A DNA stretch of 64,000 bases from Massilia sp. Mn16-1_5 (lineage in GTDB: Bacteria; Pseudomonadota; Gammaproteobacteria; Burkholderiales; Burkholderiaceae_D). The position numbers and the translations under genes were made by a program. The stretch lies in assembly GCF_004798585.1 (NCBI RefSeq), contig NZ_PPXQ01000014.1:1-64000 (forward strand), read 5' to 3'. The notes under the pieces are model-generated. The model was not told where the DNA came from. It saw only the letters and a program-made list of their open reading frames with translations, and did not search any database. Below are positions 9,963-19,300 of the stretch, piece by piece (positions within the stretch are counted from its first letter, which is position 1; the number at the start of each line of letters is the position of its first letter).

Positions 9963-10033
9963 CGCGGGCATGCCCGCCCTACGTTGCGCATCAGTCCGTG
10001 GCAGCAGCGAACCGTAGGGCGGGCATGCCCGCG
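9963..10033. repeat. Facing pair of 21-bp palindromic units (CGCGGGCATGCCCGCCCTACG)
   Basis: The unit at 9963-9983 and its exact reverse complement at 10013-10033 flank 29 bases. Each unit itself contains the palindrome GCGGGCATGCCCGC. The same pair recurs at 49310-49364. It lies between the convergent smpB and exporter genes, the usual place for REP-type elements. Confidence 0.9.
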
Positions 10034-10052
10034 CAAACGGCGTGCATTGCGA

Positions 10053-11219
10053 TCACGCCAGCTTACTGGCCCTCCACGCCCCAAAACTCAGCAGCAAGCC
10101 CACTCCCACCCCGCACGCCAGCTTGAAGGCGCTATCGAACAGGATCGGCGCCACCAGCCCCGACACCAGCGCAAACGACATCATCTGAATAAACCCCAGC
10201 ATCGACGAGGCCAGCCCGCGGTTATCGGGAAACAGCCCCAGCGCCGTCATCTGCACCGCCGGCATCGCCACGGCCAGGCCGAAGGTATAGATCGCCAGCG
10301 GCAGCACCGCCCAGGGAATCTCGGCCTTGAAGACCGCGTTGTAGCCGATGTTCAGCACAGCCGCCACCAGCATGGTGCCGAAGCCGATCCACTTCAGGCG
10401 CCCCGCTGCCATGTGCGCGGCGCGCTTGCCGCCCCAGGCCGAACCCGCCACCATGCCGCCGATCAGCGGGATGAACATCCAGGCAAAGGCCGTCTCCGGC
10501 AGGCCCAGGATCACCATCACGAAGTTCGCGGCGGAGCCGATGTAGAGCGACAGCCCGCCGAAGGCCAGGCCCACCGACAGCGACAGCAGCAGGAACTGCG
10601 GATGGCGCAGCACCTTCATGTAGTTGGCGGCGATCGTGCCCGGATGGAAAGGCTGGCGCTTCTCGACCGGCAGGCTTTCCGGCAGCAGGCGCAGGGTCAT
10701 CACGATCAACAAGGTACCGAAGGCGGCCAGGAACCAGAAGGTCGAGCGCCAGCCGTAGTGCACGTGCAGCCAGCCGCCGACGATCGGCGCGATGGCCGGC
10801 GCCAGGCCGAACACCATCATGATGTGCGACATCATCTTCTGCGCCTCGGCGCCTTTCAGGCGGTCCTGCACGATGGCCTGGCCGATCACGGAACCGGCGC
10901 CCGCCGACAGGCCCTGCAGCGCGCGGCAGGCCAGCAGGAAGCCGAAGCTCGGCGCAAAGGCGGCGCCCACCGAGCCGATCGTGTACAGCACCAGCGCGAC
11001 CAGGATCACGCGGCGGCGGCCGAAGGAATCGGACAGGGTGCCGTAGAACAGCATCATGAATGCGAAGCAGAACAGGAAGACCGAGAGGGTCTGCTGGACG
11101 GCGACGTTGCCGACGCCGAAGTCGCGGCCGATGGCCGGCATCGAAGGCAGATAGGTGTCGATGGCAAGGGCCCCGGCCATGCCGAGGCAGGCCAGGACGA
11201 CGGTAAGAACTCTGTACAT
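10053..11219 (-). CDS. Bcr/CflA-family drug efflux transporter (MFS)
   Basis: A 388-residue inner-membrane protein with twelve predicted helices. The start LACLGMAGALAIDTYLPSMP matches the Bcr/CflA signature, and GTLSDSFGRRRV is the MFS motif A loop after TM2. RALQGLSAGAGSVIGQAIV is the TM4-5 signature. Family members export bicyclomycin, chloramphenicol, sulfonamides or cysteine by proton antiport; the substrate here is unknown. It is divergent from the small secreted protein at 11422. Confidence 0.9.
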   Translation of the reverse strand: MYRVLTVVLACLGMAGALAIDTYLPSMPAIGRDFGVGNVAVQQTLSVFLFCFAFMMLFYGTLSDSFGRRRVILVALVLYTIGSVGAAFAPSFGFLLACRALQGLSAGAGSVIGQAIVQDRLKGAEAQKMMSHIMMVFGLAPAIAPIVGGWLHVHYGWRSTFWFLAAFGTLLIVMTLRLLPESLPVEKRQPFHPGTIAANYMKVLRHPQFLLLSLSVGLAFGGLSLYIGSAANFVMVILGLPETAFAWMFIPLIGGMVAGSAWGGKRAAHMAAGRLKWIGFGTMLVAAVLNIGYNAVFKAEIPWAVLPLAIYTFGLAVAMPAVQMTALGLFPDNRGLASSMLGFIQMMSFALVSGLVAPILFDSAFKLACGVGVGLLLSFGAWRASKLA

Positions 11220-11421
11220 CGGGGACTTTCAGTGAAGCGGGAGAGGCCGGGATTGTACAGAGATTTACGCCATGGCATCGTCGCCTGTCATTTCCTGACG
11301 TTCTGTCTTCGCCCGAATCGAGACAGTTTGGTGATGCCGCCTTGCCGCAGCTTGTGAACATGCGAAGCCGCCCTAGACTGAATCGTCCAAGGGATTTTTG
11401 TTTGTTCAAAAGGAGACGATC

Positions 11422-11844
11422 ATGCGCCCCCTGGCTTTGCTGCTTCCGGCCACGCTGCTCCTGACCGCCTCGAGCGCGCCGGCCCAGACCACCCCCTACC
11501 CGCCGGCCGACACGGCGGCCATCTCGACCGTCGAGGTGACGGCCCCGGCCAAGATCATCCGCATCCGGCCCGAACAGGCCGAGAAGATCGGCGGCACCTA
11601 TGACATGTCGAACGGCTGGCACCTGAAGGTACGCACCACCTCGCGCTACATCGACGCGACCATCGACAACCAACGGCCGATCCGCCTGGTCGCCACCACG
11701 CCCTACCACTTCAGTTCGGGCGACGGTAATGTCAGGATGGAATTCAACCGCGGCGAATATGGCGACGACATGCTGATGAGCTATGTGCCCGCACCGGGCC
11801 TGGCCGCCATCGTCGTCAGCGCGGCGCCGATCGCGCAGCGCTGA
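11422..11844 (+). CDS. Small secreted protein of unknown function
   Basis: A 140-residue protein with a signal peptide (LALLLPATLLLTASSAPAQ). The mature part has a beta-rich stretch including KIGGTYDMSNGWHLKV and MEFNRGEYGDDMLMSYVP, which resembles short periplasmic domains seen in burkholderiales. The ATG at 11422 is chosen over an upstream in-frame TTG because AAGGAGA lies 6-12 bases before it. No family is recognised. Convergent with the signal peptidase gene. Confidence 0.7.
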   Translation: MRPLALLLPATLLLTASSAPAQTTPYPPADTAAISTVEVTAPAKIIRIRPEQAEKIGGTYDMSNGWHLKVRTTSRYIDATIDNQRPIRLVATTPYHFSSGDGNVRMEFNRGEYGDDMLMSYVPAPGLAAIVVSAAPIAQR

Positions 11845-11853
11845 GGAAAGCCC

Positions 11854-11875
11854 GCGTGGAGTCGGGACTCCACGC
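11854..11875. repeat. GCGTGGAGTC/GACTCCACGC hairpin between convergent genes
   Basis: A 10-bp perfect inverted repeat with a 2-base loop lies between the stops at 11844 and 11884. A shorter copy, GTGGAGTC...GACTCCAC, occurs at 45786-45803, again between convergent 3' ends. There is no T-run, so it is an RNA-end structure rather than a classical terminator. Confidence 0.8.
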
Positions 11876-11883
11876 CTGACAGC

Positions 11884-12555
11884 TCATTCGTAAAGCGACA
11901 TGCCGAAGCGCTCGAAGCGCGGCGTCCAGTTGTTCAGCGTGTCCGCCGAGACCAGCACGCGCTCGGCGCGACCGATCAGCAGATTGCGCGGCACGAAGCC
12001 GATGTAGCGCGAGTCGTGGCTGTTGTCGCGGTTATCGCCCAGCATCATGTACTGGCCGGGCGGCACCGTCACGGGGCCGAAGTTGCGGGCCGGGGTATCG
12101 ACCCTCGGAATGAACTGGACGCGACGCTCGTGCCCGTCGAGATGTTCGCTGATGCGCAGCGCCGGCACCTCGACCTGGCCGATCGGCTCCATCACCTGCT
12201 GCACGGCGTCGTACTGCGCCTGCTTGCCGTTGATGATCAACATCTCGTTGCGCATCTCGACCACGTCGCCCGGCAGCGCCACCAGGCGCTTGATCAGGCG
12301 CGTGCCGTCCTTGGGGGAGCTGAAGGTGACGACGTCGCCGCGCTGCGGCTCGCCCATGTGGGTGAGGATAGTGTCGGTCAGCGGCAGCTTCAGGTCGAAG
12401 GCGAGGCGGTTCACGAAGACCACATCGCCCTCCAGCAGGTTGGGCCGCATGGAAGAAGAAGGAATCGGGTTCCAGTCCGCGACCGCCGTTCGGAACACGC
12501 CGAACAGCAGCAGGAAAGCGATAAGGCCCTTGTTGGCGCGGATGAGGTTCTTCAC
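11884..12555 (-). CDS. lepB: Signal peptidase I, stand-alone copy
   Basis: Cleaves signal peptides of Sec/Tat substrates on the periplasmic side of the membrane. Catalytic Ser35 lies in PIPSSSMRPNLLEGD, Lys89 in TRLIKRLVALPGD, and box E LGDNRDNSHDSR follows. One N-terminal membrane segment is visible (residues 10-24). At 223 residues it is shorter than the usual lepB product in this group, and it is not in a lepA-lepB-rnc operon, so it is probably an extra copy. The start is GTG at 12555 with GGGAGA five bases upstream; the longer frame has no support. Confidence 0.9.
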   Translation of the reverse strand: MKNLIRANKGLIAFLLLFGVFRTAVADWNPIPSSSMRPNLLEGDVVFVNRLAFDLKLPLTDTILTHMGEPQRGDVVTFSSPKDGTRLIKRLVALPGDVVEMRNEMLIINGKQAQYDAVQQVMEPIGQVEVPALRISEHLDGHERRVQFIPRVDTPARNFGPVTVPPGQYMMLGDNRDNSHDSRYIGFVPRNLLIGRAERVLVSADTLNNWTPRFERFGMSLYE

Positions 12556-12658
12556 TGGCGTCTCCCGATGGGTGGTGGTTGGTATGGCCACCGTTATACG
12601 GGCGAATCCTTTGGAAAGACTTAAGCTTCTATCAACTCGCTGTCGTTCAAGCCTGCCT

Positions 12659-12844
12659 TCAGCGCGGCTTAAGCTTCCAGCCACGCAGGCTGTGCCAAAG
12701 GCCCAGCGCCACCGGGATGCCGAGCGCGAAAGCGGACACGGTGTCCCAGATCCCGTCGCCCAGCAGCGCGCTGATCAAGCCAATGGTGGTGAGCACGCCG
12801 AGCAGGATCGGCATGCCCCAGAGTTTCATGAAGGGGGTATTCAT
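12659..12844 (-). CDS. Small two-helix membrane protein linked to the PepSY gene
   Basis: A 61-residue hydrophobic protein with two membrane segments (about residues 10-28 and 36-52) and a basic end (RGWKLKPR). Its ATG overlaps the stop of the PepSY gene (ATGA), so it is translationally coupled and likely part of the Fur-controlled iron operon. No family is recognised; it may be a subunit or stabiliser of the PepSY protein. Confidence 0.75.
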   Translation of the reverse strand: MNTPFMKLWGMPILLGVLTTIGLISALLGDGIWDTVSAFALGIPVALGLWHSLRGWKLKPR

Positions 12845-14031
12845 CGTCTTTCTCCGCTACGTGCCAGTACCGGTGCGGCCTGGCTGATCCCTGTTCCCTG
12901 CTGCGCGGCTGCCTGCGCGTGGCGCTTCACGGCGCGCCCGCGCTGGACCCACAGGTACAGGCCGCTGCCCAGCACCACGATGGTGGCGACGTCGAGCAGC
13001 GCCCACAGGAGCTTCATCCAGCCGCCGCCATAGTCGCCGAAGTGCAGCGGCTGCGAGATCAGCAGCGCCGTCAGGTACCAGGGCAGCTCGCGCTGATCCG
13101 TGATCGCCCCGGTCTGGGCGTCGATCAGCACCGGCTTGTACAGGCGCGAACTGAAGGCCTCGTTGCCGCGCATGTAGACGCCGTAGTGATGCGGGCTGGC
13201 GAAAGGCGTACCGGGGAAGGCGACGAAGCCGACCTGCATGCCGGGCGAGACGCGCTCGGCCAATTTGACGGCCGCGTCCATCGAGGCCAGCCGGGCCGGC
13301 GGCGGCGCGCCTTTGTATGGCGCGAGCATGTCGGCGATCTCGGTCGCCTGCCAGTATTTCAGCAGCACGTCGGCCCAGGTGTTGACCATGCCGGTCGCGC
13401 CCACCACCAGCGCCCACACCAGCGTGACGATGCCGAGCAGATTATGGAGATCGAGCCATTTGAGACGCTGCGTGCGGCCGTGGCGCACGGTGCCGAAGTC
13501 GAGCTTGCGCATGAAGGGCGCGTACAGCACGACGCCGCTGACGATCGCGACCAGCAGCAGCAAGCCCATGAAGCCCAGGAAGAGTTTGCCGGGCAGGCCG
13601 GCGAACAGGTCCACGTGCAGGCGGAACATGGTCGACATGAAGGCGCCGCCCTCGAAGGCCGGTTCGACGATGACTTTCGCCGTGCGTGCGTCCACCGCGA
13701 TCGGCTTGTAGTGTTCGTCGTTCGGCGTGTCGCCCAGGGTCACGTTCCAGATCGCCGGCTCGTCGGCCTCCTGCGAGATGTACATCGTAAGCTTGTTCGG
13801 ATACAGGGCGCGGGCACTGGCGATGACCTCGTCGATGTTCGCGCGCGGCGGCTTGGCCGCCAGCTCGGGAGACAAGGCCGGCGCCTCGACGTCGTTGCCC
13901 AGCAGGTGGCCGATCTCGTGGTGATAGATCAGCGGCAGGCCGGTCAGGCACAGCAGGAGCATGAAGACGGTGCAGACCAGGCTGCTCCATTTGTGGATCC
14001 AGGACCAGCGGCGTAGGGAGTGCGAAGACAT
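12841..14031 (-). CDS. PepSY-TM protein, probable siderophore-linked iron reductase
   Basis: A 396-residue inner-membrane protein of the PiuB/PepSY-associated TM family: N-terminal helix after HSLRRWSWIHKWSSLV, then PepSY modules separated by three more helices. His residues in the helices (HKW, YHHEIGH, LHVDLFAG, WLDLHNLLG, LHFGDYGGG) are candidates for heme binding. Such proteins are encoded next to TonB-dependent receptors and are thought to reduce ferric siderophores. Here it is divergent from such a receptor across a promoter region with two Fur-box-like sites. Confidence 0.9.
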   Translation of the reverse strand: MSSHSLRRWSWIHKWSSLVCTVFMLLLCLTGLPLIYHHEIGHLLGNDVEAPALSPELAAKPPRANIDEVIASARALYPNKLTMYISQEADEPAIWNVTLGDTPNDEHYKPIAVDARTAKVIVEPAFEGGAFMSTMFRLHVDLFAGLPGKLFLGFMGLLLLVAIVSGVVLYAPFMRKLDFGTVRHGRTQRLKWLDLHNLLGIVTLVWALVVGATGMVNTWADVLLKYWQATEIADMLAPYKGAPPPARLASMDAAVKLAERVSPGMQVGFVAFPGTPFASPHHYGVYMRGNEAFSSRLYKPVLIDAQTGAITDQRELPWYLTALLISQPLHFGDYGGGWMKLLWALLDVATIVVLGSGLYLWVQRGRAVKRHAQAAAQQGTGISQAAPVLARSGERR

Positions 14032-14056
14032 GGGGATTTTCTTGATGTTGAGCCCA

Positions 14057-14075
14057 GATAATAATGGTTCTCATT
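14057..14075. promoter_or_regulatory. Fur box, PepSY side
   Basis: GATAATAATGGTTCTCATT matches the Fur consensus GATAATGATAATCATTATC at most outer positions. It lies 26 bases upstream of the PepSY start at 14031, where binding would block transcription when iron is plentiful. Confidence 0.7.
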
Positions 14076-14100
14076 TACAGCCGCAAGCTTTGCGCGCATA

Positions 14101-14121
14101 ATAATGAGAACTATTCTCATT
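14101..14121. promoter_or_regulatory. Fur box, receptor side
   Basis: ATAATGAGAACTATTCTCATT contains the perfect inverted repeat TGAGAA-CTA-TTCTCA and fits overlapping Fur half-sites. It ends 20 bases before the receptor ATG at 14142. Confidence 0.75.
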
Positions 14122-14141
14122 TCAAAAAGAACAAGCCTCTC

Positions 14142-16331
14142 ATGAATCAATTCCGCCTGAACCCTCTCGCCCTCGGTGCCCTGCTCCTGTCCGCCGGCTA
14201 CGCTTCCGCCCAGACCACCGCTCCCGACACCACGGACCAGCCGATCCAGACCGTCGTCGTCACCGCCTCGGCCGATGCCTCGGCCCAGGGCCTGCCCAAG
14301 GACTACGCCGGCGGCCAGGTCGCGCGCGGCGGCCGCATCGGCCTGCTCGGTAACGTCGACATGATGGACACGCCCTTCAACACCACCAACTACACGCAGG
14401 CCCTGATCCAGGACCAGCAGGCGCGCAGCGTCGCCGACGTGGTGCAGAACGACCCGTCGGTGCGCGTGGCGCGCGGCTTCGGCAATTACCAGGAGCTGTA
14501 CGTGATCCGCGGCTTCGCCGTGAACTCGGACGACCTCGCGTATAACGGCCTGTACGGCCTGCTGCCGCGCCAGTTCGTCGCCTCCGAACTCCTGGAACGC
14601 GTGGAAGTCTTCCGCGGCGCGAACAGCTTCGTGAACGGCGCGGCGCCGGGCGGCGGCGGTGTCGGCGGCATGATCAACCTCGTGCCCAAGCGCGCGCCGA
14701 ACGCGCCGCTGAACCAGGTGACGGTCGGTGTCGAGAGCGGCGGCCAGCTGTACGGCGCCTTCGACCTGGCGCGCCGCTTCGGTCCGGAGGGACGCTTCGG
14801 CCTGCGCGTCAACGGCGTGCGCCGCGACGGCGACACCGCCATCGACCGCGAAGAGCGCGAGCTGAGCGTGTTCTCGGTCGGCGCCGACTACCGCGGCCGC
14901 GGCTTCCGCGTCTCGGCCGACGCCGGCTACCAGAACCACCAATTGAACAATGCGCGTCCGAGCGTGACCGTGGCCGCCGGCCTGCCAATCGTCGCCGCAC
15001 CCGACGCCGACAGCAACTGGGCCCAGCCCTGGACCGTGTCGAAAGAGCGCGACGTGTTCGGCACCCTGCGCGCGGAAGCGGACCTCGGCGCCGACTCGGT
15101 GGCCTGGGCCGCCTTTGGTGCGCGCAAGGGCGACGAATCGAACATCCTGGCGTCCGCCACCGTCACCGCAGCGGACGGCAGCGCCACCATGACCCGGTTC
15201 GACAACGTGAGGGAGGACGAAGTGCGCACCGGCGAAATCGGCGCCCGTACCAGCCTGCGCACGGGCTCGGTCGGCCACACGCTGTCGGCCACCGCCTCGG
15301 GCTTCCATTCGGAGTCGAAGAACGCCTACGACCTCGGCGACTTCTCAGGCTGGTCGACCAACATCTACCGCCCCGTCGACATCGCCGCGCCGGCCACCGG
15401 CTTCTGGCCGGGCGGCGACACGAACAACCCGCTCCTGACCCGCAAGACCATCTTGTCCAGCGCCGCGATCGCCGACACCCTCTCCTTCGCCGGCGACAAG
15501 GTCCTGCTGACCGTCGGCCTGCGCCACCAGCGCATCAAGGACGCCGGCTTCGACTACGTGACCGGCGCCGAAACCTCGCGTTACGAGTCGAGCGCCAACA
15601 CGCCGGTCGCCGGCCTCGTCTACAAACCGGTACAGGGTGTCTCGCTGTATGCGAACTATATCGAAGCCCTGCAGCAGGGCACGGTCGCCAGCAGCGGCGG
15701 CTTCGGCGCGCCGCTCGCCAACGAAGGCCAGGTGTTCGCACCCTATGTCTCGCGCCAGAAGGAAGTCGGCGTCAAGGTCGATGCCGGCAAGTTCGGCGCC
15801 AGCGCGGCCCTGTTCACCACCGGCCAGCCGCAGGCGAGCGTCGTCGACAACGTCTTCGGCCTGTTCGGCGAACAGCGCAACCGCGGCCTGGAACTGTCGG
15901 TGTTCGGCACCCCGGCAAAAGGCCTGCGCCTGCTGGGCGGCGCCACGCTGCTCGACAGCGAACAGCTGCGCACCAACAACCCCGCCACCGACGGCCGCGA
16001 AGCCATCGGCGTGCCGGAAATGCAGTTCAACCTCGGCGCCGACTGGGACGTCCCGAACGTGCAAGGCCTGTCGCTGAACGCACGCGCCCTGTACACCTCG
16101 ACGCAGTACGCCGACGCCGCCAACCTGCAGAAAGTGCCGTCCTGGACGCGCCTGGACATCGGCGCGACCTGGGCTACGCGTTTCATGGAGCGCAACCTGA
16201 CGCTGCGCGCCCGTGTCGACAACGTGCTGGACAAGAACTACTGGGCATCGGCGGGCGGTTATCCGGGTTACGGCTACCTGGTGGCGGGTGCGCCGCGCAC
16301 GGTGAGCGTGACGGGGACGATCGACTTCTAG
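14142..16331 (+). CDS. TonB-dependent siderophore receptor
   Basis: Outer-membrane ferric-siderophore importer. The 729-residue product has a signal peptide (ALLLSAGYASA), a TonB box (IQTVVVTAS) and a plug domain (ARSVADVVQNDPSVRV through GGMINLVPK). A 22-strand barrel follows, ending with terminal Phe in VSVTGTIDF. The ATG at 14142 is chosen because the signal peptide starts there; an upstream ATG at 14064 would read through the Fur site. Its stop overlaps that of the STAND gene on the other strand within CTAG. The ligand is not predictable. Confidence 0.93.
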   Translation: MNQFRLNPLALGALLLSAGYASAQTTAPDTTDQPIQTVVVTASADASAQGLPKDYAGGQVARGGRIGLLGNVDMMDTPFNTTNYTQALIQDQQARSVADVVQNDPSVRVARGFGNYQELYVIRGFAVNSDDLAYNGLYGLLPRQFVASELLERVEVFRGANSFVNGAAPGGGGVGGMINLVPKRAPNAPLNQVTVGVESGGQLYGAFDLARRFGPEGRFGLRVNGVRRDGDTAIDREERELSVFSVGADYRGRGFRVSADAGYQNHQLNNARPSVTVAAGLPIVAAPDADSNWAQPWTVSKERDVFGTLRAEADLGADSVAWAAFGARKGDESNILASATVTAADGSATMTRFDNVREDEVRTGEIGARTSLRTGSVGHTLSATASGFHSESKNAYDLGDFSGWSTNIYRPVDIAAPATGFWPGGDTNNPLLTRKTILSSAAIADTLSFAGDKVLLTVGLRHQRIKDAGFDYVTGAETSRYESSANTPVAGLVYKPVQGVSLYANYIEALQQGTVASSGGFGAPLANEGQVFAPYVSRQKEVGVKVDAGKFGASAALFTTGQPQASVVDNVFGLFGEQRNRGLELSVFGTPAKGLRLLGGATLLDSEQLRTNNPATDGREAIGVPEMQFNLGADWDVPNVQGLSLNARALYTSTQYADAANLQKVPSWTRLDIGATWATRFMERNLTLRARVDNVLDKNYWASAGGYPGYGYLVAGAPRTVSVTGTIDF

Positions 16332-19300
16332 TCATCCCGATCGAACCTGTGCGCCCTTGCTAACACCTCGTACATCTCCTGGCGTTCCGGCTGGGGCGCA
16401 CCGAAGCGTCGTTCGAGTCGCGCCAACATGTCGGCGTTGAACGGGTGCGCAGGACCGTTCTGATACAGCTTTTGTCGCAAGGGTTCAAGTGTACTGCCAT
16501 CCTCCACCTGAACAAGGACACGCGCGAGCTTGGTGCGAAAAGCTTTGGCTAGGGCGGGAAGCGAACTGCGCCGGACGCCCAGGCTGTAGAACAACAGCGG
16601 GGCGCGCACGCGACCGCTGCCGTCCGCCGCAAGCTTGAGGGCCGCCCGGAAGAACGTCCGATACGGGCCTGTTTCGTCCCACTCCAGCTTGCGAAGGATC
16701 GTTTCGAGCGCCTCGGAGGCGGCGCGCCGGGCCCGCTGGTCTGTGGAAGTAATGACCCCGCCGAACAGCTCGGTAACGAGCGGCCAGTGTTCAGGTGGGA
16801 CGGCAAAGGGATCGAACCGTGCTAGACAGCCGTAAGGATCACGCTTGTCCACTGCGCCGCTGAAGATGGCCCGCAGTGGCACGTGCGCCTCCGCGCCCGC
16901 CAGCATGACGAGCCACCAGATATCGGTCCAATACAATGCGTCGAGCGCCCCGAACAACTCGTCGAGATGATGACGGTACGGCTTGAGTGTCAATGCGCAC
17001 AACAGAAGACGGCGTCGGCTTCGTCCGGGGCCGGCCAGCGCAAGCAGTTCATCGGTCATCGCCTCCCACTCGCCGTTCGCGCCCGGGACAGGCTCATGAA
17101 CCACAGCCCGGACCAGGGCTTTGAAGAAATCGTCGACGACTTCGTCGACCGCTGCGGCTGATTTGCGTGCCCGTCCAAGCGCATGGCGCGCGAAACCGAG
17201 CGGATAAAGGGTGGCCAGGTTCGTGGTCACGTCCCTGCCGACGAGCTTTAGCCTCATGCAGCAAGACAGCGTTTCCGGCAATGCCACGGCTGCCGCTTCA
17301 AAGAGGAGCGCCGTCGCGATCGCGTGACGGATTCCTCCTCCGGCTTGCCCGGCCAGCTCTTCGAGCAAGGCCATGCTGTCGATCGGGTGGCTGCGGACCA
17401 TGTCGCATATCGTGGCCGCAAAGGGCGTAACCGTACGGCCGCGCGCGTCCGGATCGAGCCAGAACTTCCAACGCCAGTCATCCTCGTCCTCGTGATCGGC
17501 TAGTCGCATGAGCAGGTCGAACCGGTCCGGCACCGGCAGGCGCAGGTCATCCATCAGCTCATGCAGATTCGAGGCATACAGCGCTAGATTAGTCCAGTTC
17601 CATGCGTCGAAAATCTCGCGCAGGACCGGAAGATGACGACTGTGATCCTCAACCTCTGCCATGATCCGTGCGGCGAGTTCGTACCAGGTCCCTGAGTCCT
17701 CCCGAATGCGGGGCAGAACGGCCGCCAGCAACGCAGGCAGCTCGGCTTCCCTGCCGGGCAACTGGGGAGCCAGCGCGATCGCACCGAGAAAAATCGGATC
17801 GGTCCTGCCCTCCTCAACCGCCAAAAGCGCCTTCCCGACGTCGAGTTCAAGGGCGATCAGATACTCGGCCAAATCGTCGCTCTCTGGCCGCAGCCACGGG
17901 GGTTCGCTGACCAGAATATCCTCCCGATGCAGTTCGTCGAGGAGGGTCGTGTTACCGAGGAAGTCCTTCGAGCGTATCCGCGCATCCGGCACAGCCGCCA
18001 AGGCCCGACTAAGATCGCCGAAAGCACGTTCGACATCGATCCTGCCGAATGCAAGAGTAAGCGTTGCCTGTCGCTGTGCCACGCTGCTGTCCAGCAGCCT
18101 CGCGCGCGTCACCGGCCCGCCGAGCTCCCCCTTCAACTGCGACAGGCGGCGAATCAGCGAAGGCGTCCGCAAGGGACGATGATGCTTGATCGGTGACAGC
18201 CCATAGGCGCGGTATAAGGCCTGCGCCTCTTCATCCGACAACAAACCCAGATGGCAGGGCTGGTGCACCGGGGTGCTCATGCAGCTTCCGATTCTGCGCC
18301 ATTCTTCGTTGCGCGAAACCAATATCACGCGCGACGGCAGCTCCGCCGCTGCTGCAAGTGAATTCTCGATCCAGGTCGGCAGCTTGCCCCGCGCCTGCGC
18401 CGAAACTCTGTCCAAGCCATCCACCAAGAGTAACCGGTTGTCCGCCTCCAGCCAGCGCCACACTGCCGCCGTCATGTCAACACCGGTCAATTCCGCCGGG
18501 ATCGCGTTCGCCCTGAGCAGACGGGCGAGCGTCTCGGCGAGGTTGACATCGGTATCGGCAAGATCCTCTCCCTTGATGAGCAGAACCTTCCAGCCGGGTG
18601 GAGGCGAGTCCAGTAGATTAGCTGCCCACGTCGTCTTCCCGTGGCCTGATCCGCCGGTGAGTACGAACACGCGTTCTCCCGAGCGCAGGAAGTCGGCGAA
18701 AGCGCGATCGATGACGGCCGACGGAACATAGGCCCCGGATGCGAGGTTGCCGGTTCGCTTGAAGCGGACAATCGCCTGATGCGCCAAGCGATCGACGAGC
18801 ATGCCGACTTGCTCCGCGTCCGGCGACACAGGCACGTCGCCAGGACCACGAAAAAACCAGCGACGCACGTCCGTGTGCGCGATCAGGCGAAGCGAGATCG
18901 CCGTCTGCCCGACATGGGCAAAGCGCAGGCCCTGTGCGATGGCAATGACCTGGCGCGCCTCGTCCTCGGGCGAGATGCCGTGCGGCGAGGCCTTTTGCAA
19001 TGCTTTGCTCGCCTTACGTGCCGCCTCTACGTGATCGACAAGGGTGGCCGCGTGCTCCTTGAAATAACGGTTCGGCTCCATGAAGAACTTGCCCGCCTCT
19101 TTCGTGACATCCCGCGCCGTCCAGAACTCGTAACGAAAATCTTTCGCCTGCGGCATCAGGGAAGGGTTGCGAAGCGCAAAAAGCAGGAATTTGAACAACT
19201 CTTTGAGCACGTCGCTCATCCCGATCGACTTTGCGTAGCGCTTGCACTGCACTACGCCGACCGGCAACTGCTCTCTGTACAAAACCACGTCCCGGCCCTC

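Noticed and set aside
9963..10033. Possible CRISPR from paired GGGCATGCCC units
   Set aside because: There are only two units in opposite orientation with no regular spacing, and no cas genes are present.
10222..11709. 495-codon minus-strand frame over the exporter gene
   Set aside because: It overlaps the Bcr/CflA gene in another frame and is Arg/Gly/Ala-rich without motifs.
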